DNA of 64,000 nt from Cruorifilaria tuberocauda. Lineage: Eukaryota > Nematoda > Chromadorea > Rhabditida > Onchocercidae. Under the pieces are notes generated by a model, which was given only the letters and a program-made list of their open reading frames with translations, was not told the origin of the DNA and did not search any database. The translations under genes and the position numbers were made by a program. Of the stretch, positions 14,296 to 26,935 are shown one piece after another (the stretch's first letter is position 1; the number at the start of each line of letters is the position of its first letter). Location: NCBI GenBank assembly GCA_013365365.1, contig JABVXU010000151.1, forward strand, positions 1 through 64,000. Direction: 5' to 3'.

Positions 14296-16830
14296 TTAAT
14301 AGAAAAACAGTTGAAAATCGCTTTTCAGAAATTTATCCTTGTTTGAAGTCCACAACATCAACCTGTACAAATCGATAGCATCACTTCTTGATATTTCACT
14401 ACTTCTTGAACTATTGAGGCCAGTTAAACCAGGTGCGGCCGATTTTGCGAAAAATGCGGCATTGCTGTAGCTATAATGAAAAAATCTCATGAAGTTTTGT
14501 AAATACATTATGTATAAAATGAGTTTATAACTTGATATCGTTCATACAATGCCAAAATGATAACTTCCTTATCGATTAATATGATATAGCAGAATGCTTA
14601 ATTGCAATTAATAAATTAGCATGTCAATTACAATTGAAGTTGAGAGTATAGGCTTGGTCTGTTTGAAGATTTAAAATATGACAGTAATTTTAATATTTAT
14701 ATTAGTATATTGCTAAACCTGCTTTATGGTAATACCTTGTGCCGTGATCGTTTTCGGCAGGTAATGATAGAACTGATTGCGGTGACGCAATATTGGGCCT
14801 AAAATTATCCAATGCTTCGAATGTGAAATTTTTTGTGCAAACCCGAGTTTATCCATCAGATGAGACAAAACGATGAACTCTGAACTCACCGGTTGATTCT
14901 TGTTGCTGATGGGACACCCAATACTGTCCTTTTACCGCTCGTAAAATTTTGTTTATAATTTACTATCCTAAAATCCATATTTTTAATACTTTTGAACAAT
15001 AAAATTTATAAATAAGATGATATATAAATGGAGCCGTGTGAGATAATGTCAGATATTGGCAATGGTGATAGTAAATATCAGAAGCGATAATAATAAAATG
15101 AAAAACTAACTTGCTTCGTGGATTGCTGGACTTTATCGCTGCTCGAAATCGCTGTGCTACTGATGCCAATGCTTCACTTAGTGCCACCTTTCTGCTAATT
15201 AGTACTACGAAAAAGACTACTGGAATTAAACGTAGAGCCAAAAGTGTCCAAATTGTGCCTTTTCCTATGAAAGCCGAGGAAATATATGGATCACAAGTAT
15301 TCTGAAATGTTAGGCTAATCTTTGATCCCTTTAACAAAATTTTTGCAATCTTTCCTACCGCTGCAGTCAATTGTAGTGCTAATATTATCAGTTAATCCTC
15401 AGCAAGTGATAAAAAGCATTAATAAATGCTTTTAAAACTAATTTAATGGAGGGAAATGGTAAGGTAAGTTATACGAATGCTAAATTTACCGATGGATTCT
15501 GTTTTCTTCTTTGCGCTGCGTAAAGATTTAAATCAAAAATACATCCAAGTCTTTGTTCCATCTGTACCAATCCACCGGGATTGTACGGTATCGCATGATT
15601 CAGTAAATTCTCGGTGACGGTTGGCAGCAGCGATGCATATGGGAAAATCATGAATGCTAATACGTGCACCTCCATTACACAGTATAAGATTGCCAGAGTA
15701 AAAAATAACTGAAATTTCAGTAAATTTTAGTTCAACTTTAGCTAATTTTTTAATTTACAGATTTTGGCTTTTGAAATAATAACATAACAAAAGAGTGTAC
15801 ATTTAGCATATTCTTAAAAATGGAATACAAAATGATTTACCCAGAAGACAATATGTGCTTTGCCTCTACTTGTATCCATAGTTAGGTATATCAGAATACA
15901 GATAGTCAGAAAAAAATAACATCCCAAATCGGCAAAGAAAAATGACCACAACAAAGTTTTATACTGAAAAAGACGAGAAAAAAGGACTTTTTTTAGAATT
16001 AAGATGATGAATTTCGGGTATTTTTTCTTCACACGGAAGCTAATAGAAGTTGAAAAATTTCTAAATGCAAACCAAAAAAGTCATTTAATTTATAATCACA
16101 ATAATAAAATATATGGTTAATTATTATTTAGTTAAAACTGATTCTTTCTAGTTATCATTTCATACAATTGTTGACAGATTTATTTAATCCCAAATACTTC
16201 CCATAATGTATTTTAACTCCTTTTGCCTCGTAACTCATCAATGAATTAATTGTTCGTAAAACGGAATTCAATGCAAACCATTCGATGCTGTTCTAATATT
16301 TGCAATTCATTTTCTGCAAGTTCAAAAAATCCAAGTTGTTGATTGTAATTAATTTTGCTGATTGCAATCGATTTGTCCAAATAATCAATTAATTCCTCGT
16401 AAACAGGTTTATCTTTGATCAGATATATTCCAATACAACATACGGAAAGCACGACAGCGAAGCATAGTAGTATGCATAACAAAGCCGCTAATGATTGTCG
16501 CCAATCACCTAACTGCAATTTCAATTTCATTGACTAGAAATTTGAATTCAAATCAGTTAAGATCGACGATTTTGAGCTTACTAACAAAACTTCTAATTAA
16601 GATGAATAAATCAGAAATAATTTTAATATAATCTATTGGCTTATTAAATGGAATATTTAAATAAACAAATGAAAAAAAATAAGTAAACAAATTAAATAAA
16701 CAAATGAAAGACAAATTTTTGCGTATTTCTTCTCAGTAAAATGTTTAATTGTTTGGAATTTAATTTTTAAGTTCGTTACCTGCCGTCCGTTTTGCGGCAT
16801 CAGTGGAGTAGGACCAAAGCCACTTGTCAT
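14296..16830 (-). CDS. Uncharacterised four-pass transmembrane protein
   Basis: I do not recognise this family. Eight exons in transcription order: 16780-16830, 16279-16533, 15841-15963, 15490-15708, 15111-15301, 14890-14928, 14736-14798, 14296-14470. They join in frame to 371 aa with consistent phases. Four hydrophobic segments are visible: about residues 28-53 (SLAALLCILLCFAVVLSVCC), 104-127 (LLWSFFFADLGCYFFLTICI), 144-170 (LFFTLAILYCVMEVHVLAF) and one in exon 5 (TIWTLLALRLIPVVFFVVLI). TM2 and TM3 are joined by a short loop. A longer loop with two cysteines lies between TM3 and TM4. The C-terminal tail is Ser-rich and polar, probably cytoplasmic. The topology is tetraspanin-like, but no CCG motif is present, so tetraspanin is not claimed. 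A very short first exon (17 codons) carries the start. Confidence 0.65.
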
Positions 16831-18411
16831 ATTGCCGTCCTACTTCCTCTTCAGTTCTACAGCAGCAGTAAAATGACTTATAGCATCATGTCCCTTTTAA
16901 TTTCATTTATGTAATCTATTTTCACGAATTTAATTTAATCAATTACGTCAATGAATGATTAAACATTAAAGCATCAAAAATTTAACATTAAGTATGAAAA
17001 TATATAAGCAGCGAAATGCAAATTTAACACTCAAATTCACAGAAGTGATGCTCAAAAATTAACATCGGAATCGACTGATATTTGGAGAATAGCAATAATA
17101 GGCAGACATTTCGTATTCAGATAAGATGCAATCTTGAGTGCAAGGTATTCTATCAGGACAGGTAGAGTGATTTTAGATAATTTAGCAATAATAGATCAGT
17201 TTAAAATCCACGATCAATTTCTTACTAATTACTATGTGATAGATAAATATTATTTCAAGTGTTAGAAATTAGGTCACGAAGTAAAAAGGATATTGAGCGT
17301 ACGTTTGATTTGCTTTCTGCAATCATCGAATAATTTCTTGAAAACGTGAAATTTTTTAAGAAACGTTCGAAGAAAAAGGAAAACAAGAAAAGAACATCAA
17401 CAACAAAATTGTTTTATTTCATAAATTTTACACAAATATATATATCAATATTAAATTAACAAATTCACAATTTTCAGCAACATGTTGTTTTGTTTCGAAA
17501 CAAATAGATGAGATTTTAATGAGTGATCGCGAAGAGTTCCCTGAAATGACAGTTCTACTCTTTCCACTAAAATTTATTTCCCAAAACTTTTTTGATTTTA
17601 TAGTAATGGAAGAGTATAAATGTCTATGATGATTTCGACAAATAACTGAGATAAATGGATAGGATGGAATTTTATATTAAATGATTCCAATTTTCTGCAT
17701 ACATGGGCAACGCATTCAAATTCGTTTATCTTCTGATAAGTTTACTCTATCGGAAAATTTCGGAATAAAGTTGGAAAATGATAGAACGAAATATAATGGA
17801 AAGAATAAGCAGTGATACAGTGGTAGGCCAAATTTTCGGGATTCGTATAACAGAATCATCCTCACCTGGCATGAATGAAATGAAGAAGAGCGTCAATAGA
17901 TGCGAAAATAATGACAATGTCATCGATATTATGGCGATGGTTGAAGTGAGCGCTCCAATCAGCAAAGGTCATCAAATTTTATTCGCAATATATGACTGGT
18001 TGGAATAAAACGCTGGTTAATTTTTGAAAACGATTTCAAATGCTCAAAATCTTGAAATGATTCAAATGTCCGAGAATGCTAATATCATAAAGGTCGAAAA
18101 TACTGATAGAAATAAAAAGTTGAAAAACCAGCTATTAGTTTCTAATTTTTCTGTCAGTTTCTTAGTATGAATTTTATTTTTAAGAAAAGATGAAAAATCG
18201 AGAAAATAAAGGGAAAACAATTGATCAAATTAAACGCAGGTGTTTGCAAGAAGCAATATAAGTTTAACTCAAATGAAAAAATTGGCAGACATTTCCAGAA
18301 ACAAAAAAAAAAAGAGAAATCAAATTCTTTCCAACAAAATAATTCTTTTAACTTTAAGGACCGTTCAAATTTCAATAAGTGATATAATACTATTCTAATA
18401 CTTTCCAATTA

Positions 18412-18479
18412 TAATAAAGCAAGAAATTGACTTATAGCAAAATTTTAATAAAGCACGAAATTGACTTATAGCAAAAAAA
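18412..18479. repeat. Two-copy 34-bp tandem repeat
   Basis: The unit begins taataaagcaagaaattgac and is repeated immediately at 18446 with a single a-to-c difference in the first 30 bases. Its perfection in otherwise degenerate AT-rich sequence suggests a recent local duplication. Confidence 0.75.
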
Positions 18480-21400
18480 AATATTGACGGAAATTTAGCA
18501 CAGACATATTCTCTCATAAATGTGTTGTTAATGTCCATTTTGGAAATTTTTGAAAAAAAATTATTGCGAAGAAGTTGAAGTTTTCGAAAAAATCAAATAG
18601 AAACAATTTTAAGTTAAATTTGGAAGGACAGTTCAAATTTCAAAAGCAATAAATTGGCATCATTATCGTAATATTGATTCTAAATACAATGGCGCCTACG
18701 CATCAGTGAGCATATTTTCAGATCTGTTGGAGAATCTCGAGAAGGAAACTGGCGGTGATGGCATAAACAGGGCCAACAGTTAGAACAGATCGTCGTTTAC
18801 TACTCTCATTAACAATGAGATTTCATTCACCACAACAACAAAATTAAGTTCCTACCTGTCCTCAAACGCTGATAATACCGATCAATACTATCCTCTGTCC
18901 TCCGTCCTTGGTACGGCTATTTTCAGGTTAGGAAAGGGTGACAATGAAGTCTATACTAACACCCTGCCATGTTGACAACGCCCGGAAATGCGAATGACCC
19001 CCCACAATAACAATGCTATCTTTCTACTAACCGAACTACTACAATACTGAGAGAAATCTATTCCCATTGATTCCCATTTCGAATTTATTTCAGTAAATTA
19101 TAATTATAATTCTGATGTGATATCTGCTTCTGATCATACAATAGATATACCATATTGGTTAACGAAAAAGATAACATATCAGTATTGAATAACAGAATGA
19201 AGTGAAATATAACTTTATACAATTTGGTAACCGAAAGATTTTGGACTAACAGTGAATGTGAATAATATCATTTAACAAGTTGATATTTTTACTTAAAAAT
19301 TATCGTTGCATTTCTTGAATACTGTACTGTTTCTTTAATTTTCGCTGAAATAGTAGAATTAGGAAATGAAATGCTCGGAGAATTAGGGAGTAGGAAAAAA
19401 AGATTTTAGTCATATTGCTAATTGATATGAACAGTTTCTTCAAAATCAATAATCTATCACATCCATATGAATTGAACATTTTGATTTTGAAGAAAGTGAC
19501 GTCAGATAAATGGAAAATTTCAACAGCTTATCTATCGCCTTCGTTGCTAGGATAAAATTAACATGAGAAACTTATTCCCTCTGCTATTTGCACTACTTTC
19601 AAGGTTTGCGATTTTTTAATTGGAATGGGTGGATAATCGAAAGCGCTGAATTAGCAGAAAAAAAATTTTTAAGATAAGCTAGATTTTTCATAGTAGTGAA
19701 TCAATTTCAATCATTTTGATATTGTTAAGATATTTTAAAAAATTGCAGAAAGTTCATGCTGAGAGAAGATGAAAGTTCAACGAGAGAAAATCAGGAAAGC
19801 ATAAAATTGAAAAAGTAGTTGAGAGTTTCCTTTTTGATAGTCCTTTTGGATCAGTGATACGGAAGTACCATTTGACTTTAATACTTTCCAGTTATATTAA
19901 ATAATAGCTCAAAAAGTTTCATGTCATTTATTGCGTTAGTTATGAACAGTTTAAATTACAAAATATGTCTGTAAGATTTCAGAGCGCCACAATGATTATA
20001 ATGCTTAAGTGATTGTGAAGTCTACGAACTTGCGAGGGCAACAATTTTTATACATTTTATTTTTTGTTAATAAACTATTTTCAAATGCCCTCTACAATTC
20101 AATCACTATTAAATTCCCTAAGGTGTTATTTTGGTGTGCATTATACAAGAAAGAGTTAAGAATTGAATATAGCTATTGAAACAAGAAAAAGAAAAATCAG
20201 ATTCAAAACAATTTCTTGGAAAACTTAGAATACTAAGAGATTGGATTATAATTCATCCAAGACGAGATATCAAGTTTTATTACTAATTAAATAGTTCGAA
20301 GGAAACGTCAATTTGATAAACTAATTGAAATTCTGCTCTTTAATTTATGAATCTTTAGTTCTTTAATAATTATCTTTTATTTATTTATACGATAAGAAGA
20401 AAATTCATAAAAGAAAAATCTCTCTAAATTAGCACGTTCCAGTGATCAAATTTTTTGAATGATCAAATTTGAACAATAAGAGAAAGTCATTCGTATTCAT
20501 CTGCAATCGACCGATCGATAGTTTCTTTCTCTCTCTCAGGTACACTCCTCCCTTTTTCTATCCATAATTACCAATTTTGTATCATATAATTTATTTGAAA
20601 AGAGATTCATTCCCATCGAATTACATTGCATTGCTTTATACGATCGAAAAAACAGAAGAGAAGAGAGAGATGTCATCAGAATCGAGAATTTCCCTCTCTC
20701 TCAATTGAGAGGAATTTCTATCCTTTTTGTGATCTTCAACGCATGCAACCTTGTTTATGTTACAGTACTTTCTCGAGATTCAATCATGAATTGTCAGAAA
20801 CTTTATTGAGTTGAAAGGCGGAATAAGGTGCAAAAAATTCTGAACATTTTCTTACATAGAAGTTAAAAAAGGAAAAATCTGAGAAAGTAGAACTTTCTGC
20901 CATAACAATGAGAAGCGAATTCAATTCTATTAAGCCCTTAAAAATCAAACTTCTTCCTTTGCTTAAACAACTAGCAATGCAATCATCAAAAGATTGTCAA
21001 TTGCAAAAGCATAACTGAGTAATATATTTGCATCACTTACGAATTTACAATTCAGTTTAATAAATGCTTTCTTAAAGCCTAAAAAATGCATCATTTCACA
21101 ATTTTGTAAAAAAGCCTGTAGTAAGACTTCTTGAAATATTCGAAATAGTGCCTTCAACAGTATTATGTTTCAATGGTATCGTGAAGGTCATAACCCCCTC
21201 GGGGATGGTAGACCATCGTCTCACTCCCTAATCTACACTAAGATCTTAACCATTTTCGATGAGCAAAATGAGAGAAAGAAATTTTACAGATATCTTTCGG
21301 TCAACACTTTGATTAAAATTAAAGCGAATTCCAGTTTTCCTAATGTTTAAGAAAATCCAAATTTTGCTACATTTAATACAATTTAAATTAGATAACCCAT

Positions 21401-23722
21401 TAAATCCTGAAATTTTTCCTTCATTTGGCAATTTATGCGGCAATCATAACATATGCCAATTCATCCAGCCTAAAAAATTTAATCAGTTTCTTCCAAGTTA
21501 TATAAATATGAGATAAATATCATTAGAACACAAAAAGTTCACGTATTATCCGCCGGCATATTTGAAGAATTTGAGGAAATATTCGTTGTTTAACAGTTTT
21601 ATTAATCTTCTAATTGCTCATTTTTATAACAGTAACAGCAAGCTTTTGACTGTTTTTCTTTATAGATTTCAAGCTTTATTTGAGAATAAACGGCAAATCT
21701 ATCATCTATCAATAAAATAAGGAAAGCTACTCGCAAAAAATTTAAATTTTTCAACAAATACGAATCGAAGTTTAGAAATTTTTGAAAAATTATTTCTAAT
21801 TGATATTCAAAAAATTGAGAACTCAAAATTTTTTTATTTGCTTATTCATAACTTTCAATTAAAAACAAACTTATCTTCGCTCAGTTTTTGCACGAGAAAA
21901 CATATATTCCTATAATAAAGGACTCGGTTTGATGGAAGAAAGAAGTCAGAGTTCATCGTTACGGACGAAAAAAAAGGAAAGCCTACTGAAATTTAGCAGG
22001 TGCATTTCGTGAGTTTTAACTGGGAAATCGCGCACAATATTCATTTTATTTTCCAGAATTTTCAGAAAAACAAATTTTACACCAAAAAAATTTGTTGCTA
22101 ATTTAAATAAAAAATTTTATGCAACTGAAATATGCTTTAATTCCATTCCTACATGAAAAAATATTCCATTATAGTTTGAAATGTGATAAGATGGCATATC
22201 GAAATCATATTTGATATATAATGATGAATCATCTTGTGCACATGCAATAATGGGATCAAGGATCAATTAAGGAATATTAACTGAATTTGAAAAGGAATAT
22301 AGGTATTCAAAAAAACAGCAAACCTGAAAGTATCTCTATTAATAATGGCTAAAATAACGGGTGGAATCTATCGCTTATATAATTGTAGACAAACTTTGAA
22401 GATTTGTAAAATGCCTTGGAGACAAAAGATAAAGCAATAACGTTTAAATAATAGAAGTAATATTGAACAGACTACAGTTTGAATAATTAAATTTACAAAT
22501 ACAGAACAATAGAGAATGAAAAGATCCGATGACTGTTTATTTCAAGTCCATAAGAATGAAATGTGGAATGTTGTGAATTAGGCCCGAATAAAACTAATCA
22601 CTCATTTTTCAGCCATTTTTTCACAAAAAGATTCGAGGAGTTTTTGTCGATATCGTAGAGAATAAGAAATGTTCTGTTGAAATGTTTTTTTCTTACATTG
22701 GCGACAACTTTCTCAATCATTGTTTATTAATTAGCATGTGAATAATATGACCTGATGTAATCACTTTGAATCGAAAAGAAGCGAATGCTAAAAAATTGGA
22801 AAAAGTCATTGAGTAGACAAAGTATATTTCAATACTTCAGAGAAAAGTATAAATTCACCGGGAAATCGAGAAGTAAATCCATAACCGGAATGGAAGTGAC
22901 GGAAAAAAATTTGAGGAATGTATGGGAACACGTTTTCTCATTAAATCGATTGATTAAATATGTTTCGCCACCCATTTTTTACATTTTTAACCTCGAAAAT
23001 GCTAGCAATATTTATCGATGGTACTGGGATAGGAAATGAGATTCTTCCGACATAATAACCACCTGATTTACCGTAATCTCGCTTTTAATGAGAAATGCTA
23101 ATAATCATCCACTCTCTTGATAAATAATTCAAAGAGTTAATTTGTCCACAACATAGAATCGAAGTATTTTTCAACATAGGAGAATAATGAGAAGAAGAAA
23201 TCAAACGTGTCAAATTCAAATTGGAAATTTCTGAAAGCCATAGGATTATCAGAGAAAATAATCAACGATACGATTTTATTGATGCTTATTATGCATTCAT
23301 CGATATCAGTTTATTGTCATTGATAAATCAAGTATAGATAACAATTTGATGCTTAATATATTGAAATGAATCCTATTGACAACTCATCATCTACTACAAA
23401 CCTTTTCACATCAATACAAATCAACACACTACAAATATTTTCCGTTTGCGTAGTTTTACAACTTAAACTTTACTCTCATGTACATTTAAGACTTAAATAC
23501 ATTTCTCTGGAGAGTTTTGAACCATTTCGTATTCTCCTTTCATCTCAACATCTGAAAATATCTATTGGATAAACGCGACATTTAAGAACTAATATTTTCA
23601 CCAAAACTTTCGCCAATATCTGTAATTCTAATTCAAGCTAGACGTTCGATAATGTTAAAAGTACCGAGCAGTCTTAAATGAGAAACACGGAAAATGAAAG
23701 TTTCTATTTTTAAATTAAAACA

Positions 23723-23728
23723 TTTATT
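23723..23728 (-). promoter_or_regulatory. Candidate poly(A) signal of the metallopeptidase gene
   Basis: AATAAA on the minus strand, about 90 nt downstream of the metallopeptidase stop codon. It is the first such hexamer after the stop and lies at a normal distance for a nematode 3' UTR. Confidence 0.5.
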
Positions 23729-23818
23729 TACAACAATTGAATGAATTACACACTAATCCATGTGATATATTAATAAAAAATATAGAAATTATAACTTTCA
23801 AGAATTTCTAAACCACAG

Positions 23819-26800
23819 TTAAATGGTTTCTTCTCCGTTAAAAAATGAATAGTATTTCATATTTTTATGTGATTCTGCATTTTCTTGTTGCGTTATCGCG
23901 AATTCTTCCTGTTTTACACAAACATTATCACTGGGGAAAGCTTTTCGTAACATTAATGGTTTACGACAGGTACCACGACGATTTCTGACATTTCTCTGAT
24001 TTCGAATTCGCCGTCGTCTAAAAATTATTGTAGATAGAATGGACTTAAACAATTAGCGGTATGAAATTTGATTGAAAATGAACTGTTGAATGACTATTGT
24101 ACAGGAAAAATGACCTTTTTTTTGTCACGCACGCATAGTCATATGGATCAATCATTCTCCAGACGTATCCATCTTGACAAGCATTCATGCCAAATGTTGC
24201 CAAATTTTTAAAAAATCTGAAAAATCTAATTTTAATCTCAATTTTGATCATACAATCTGTTATGAATTTCATCTAAAAAGATCGAATATTATAAATTTCA
24301 ACCCATAAATTGCTGAATTGAAAATATTATCATAACTAAATCATTCAACACATACTGTTTTTGCTCACATCGTTTAGTAGGTTCTTCCGTATATGTCTCA
24401 TTCAGAATATGATTATAATTCAATTTATTTGCACCATTTGTTAAATTCCTTTCTTTTCCGCTCTCTTTACATGATATCTGAAATATTAGAATTCATTGTA
24501 GACAACACTCATTAATCTCTCAAAAAAGCAGCTTTGAACATTTTCGCCATATGTTACAAATGAAAACAGTTTGTTAGAAAAATCATTCACTGGATTAAAA
24601 GTCGAATTGATTTGCAAAATAGCTATTTGTTGCTCTCTGTCAATTCTCTCCACACGAATTTTGATCGCTGGGTAAATTTTAGGACTGTCCTGTTTCAGGA
24701 AATATATCCATTCGGTGCCAGTTACCATCTCATCATAATCTTTGCTATGTGTAATTATAGTTGAATAATAATTTCTTCCCTTTCGATCAACTTTATGTAT
24801 TATAACGGCTTCCTGTAAATAGAATTAAATTACGTGCAGAATGTTGACGTAATTTTAAAATGAATTTTTTCAATTCAATTTTGAATTATATTTTAACTGA
24901 GACCTGTGCAATACCAAAATCATAATTAACTGGTGTACGAAATTCCAAGGTGAAAACATTTGCAGGATCGTTTTTGTCAAATGGTACCATTATCAAAAGC
25001 CAATCATTGGACAGTGCATGAGGGATGCTTAATGATGACAGTCGTATAATTGAGCTACTTCTTCCATCTCTACGGTATTATTCATTAGCTTGTTATGTGT
25101 TATCATTAAACTTTATCACTGATTTCACTGATTCTGATAATTTATGACTAAATACGCTTTTAAACATACATTCTTATCTAACATTCTTAACATACATTCT
25201 TTATTCATTCATTGATATTTATATTAATTAAAAAATGAATGAAAAGAAAACCTTCCAAAATAAAGGATCCGATTACTGGGCAGCCAACCAAGATAATCAA
25301 GATGTGGCCCATTTAGGCCTGGCCCACTAAAGCCATACTGCGACATATACATCCATGCATTTGCTGTACTCATTAAATCATAACGATCACCATATTCACC
25401 CATATTTGCGAACGGAAAGATCTGAGCAATTGTTGCATCATTTGGAATTTAGGAAATAGAAAATTTGCATTTTATGAATTAGATTGTTGATATATTAACA
25501 CTGTGAATTAAATTGTCGACAATTTGGAAACACTCATATATCTTCGATTTATAAAAGTTTTTTTCTGCGGAAGAGATATGTCGCAGAAATAAATTGTTAG
25601 AAAGTAGACAGATTTGCTGATTGCTGAATTCATCCATCGATTAACTGATAACTGGACAGAATGATTAACTGAATTCGAATGAACAATGCAATCAGCAATT
25701 GCAATTAGTTAATTGATTAATTTTGAACTTTATTATAAATCCTTCGATATAACTTTTTGGAACTTTTCCTTCCCAATTTTGAAGTCCATCAGTTTTGTTT
25801 CTCAAAGAAGCACGAAAATTCGTTCAAAAAGTATATAATGCTGCTATTATGGCTGAAAAACTGATTAATCAAAAAGAGAACTTACGGTAATCGGACGATC
25901 GCCGTAGGAATGTCCGATATGAAAACTGTGTACCATCTCATGAGTAAGAACCGAGTTGAATGATAGTTGCGGCGTGATGAGGACACCATCCCTCTTCTCA
26001 TACATTGCTCCATGTCCCGCGTTCAGTATCGTTATCTTTCTCTTATTTAAATCACTCTTTTCTGCGGCCAGTTGAATGCATAGTTGCTTGGCTTTAACAA
26101 AAAACTGAAAATAAAATTTAAAAACGAAACTCAATAATAATCAACTTCTGTGTTATTAATAGTAATACAGAATGGAAGCATACGGATAAACTGAAGTTGT
26201 TATTATTCCATAAAGTTTTATCCATTAAAGCCATTAATTTCACTTGTTTTACTGTCCATGGAAGTGTTAACCATCCTAATACTTTTATATCTGTTATGGT
26301 ATAAATTCCATTCGATACATCCGTGAAATACTTTGCAACTGTATCTGAAAAGAACATTATTACAGCAAGTTAGAGTATTTTTAAATGTTTCATTACATTA
26401 GAAAATTATATTTGAGATATTTGCAAATTATATTCCATCCACTGCCAAAAATTTACCGATGATATGTATCAGAACTGTCAAATATCAAATAAATTGAGAA
26501 AATATCAAATTATCAAAAATGTACAATCGAGAAAATTTGAACTCATCAAGGGAATTTGATGGTCACCAATGCAATCATTTGTCTGGAAATCATGAGTGAT
26601 TTGGAACAGTAAGCGCTTATAAGAGGAAACGTGTTGCGCTCCTCTTATCATTAAGAAAAGTCAAGCAACTTAAATAATATTATAATGACTTCATGCCTCT
26701 AAATCGTTCAACTCTTCTTCATACCTGCGCTAGAGCCAGCCACCCATTTTTTGTACCATTCACGTGTCTGTGGTTCATATTCTGCTGTATCAGCAAATTT

Positions 26801-26935
26801 ACATAAAATCACAGTCCAAGGCTCGTTGGCACGTTGTGGTATTGCCGTAGCACAAAAGTTGCAACGATTGTTGCAAATGAGAAATAAGAACGACAGTAGT
26901 TGAAGCAATATCAAACTATAATCAATGATTAACAT
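23819..26935 (-). CDS. Secreted HExxH zinc metallopeptidase (M6/M11-like) with tandem C-terminal Cys motifs
   Basis: Probable secreted zinc endopeptidase; substrate unknown. Nine exons in transcription order: 26725-26935, 26184-26344, 25886-26104, 25252-25421, 24904-25069, 24507-24812, 24356-24477, 24115-24216, 23819-24017. They join in frame to 551 aa. Residues 1-27 form a hydrophobic signal peptide; an in-frame ATG 30 nt further upstream is the alternative start. Early motifs are WTVILCKFADT and VAKYFTDVSNG. The zinc site is HEMVHSFHIGH at 179-189: three metal histidines and the catalytic Glu. Then come EYGDRYDLMS (206-215) and HLDYLGW (237-243), an order seen in gametolysin/M6-like peptidases. 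Classical metzincins have Gly at position 8 of the zinc motif; here it is His. The C-terminus has two C-x15-C motifs, C465-C481 and C503-C519. The donor of exon 6 (gttgtc) is weak and was chosen to avoid an in-frame stop. Confidence 0.75.

Larger units (their letters stand above)
16831..23818. other. 7-kb gene-poor region
   Basis: No convincing gene on either strand. It holds short tandem repeats (about 16650-16710 and 18412-18479) and a less AT-rich patch at 18690-19010 that is not open in any frame. Two overlapping opposite-strand frames at 17747-18008 and an 84-codon frame at 22785-23039 have no recognisable motif. It may contain regulatory sequence for the flanking genes. Confidence 0.4.

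Noticed and set aside
17747..18008. Overlapping frames on both strands (hydrophobic on minus, polar on plus)
   Set aside because: The hydrophobic peptide is the antisense shadow of the polar one. Neither matches a family or joins to neighbouring exons.
21160..21250. GC-richer patch considered as a tRNA
   Set aside because: No paired acceptor stem and no GGTTCGAATCC-type T arm could be found.
22785..23039. 84-codon basic frame on the plus strand
   Set aside because: Composition is protein-like, but there is no recognisable motif and no supporting splice or poly(A) context.
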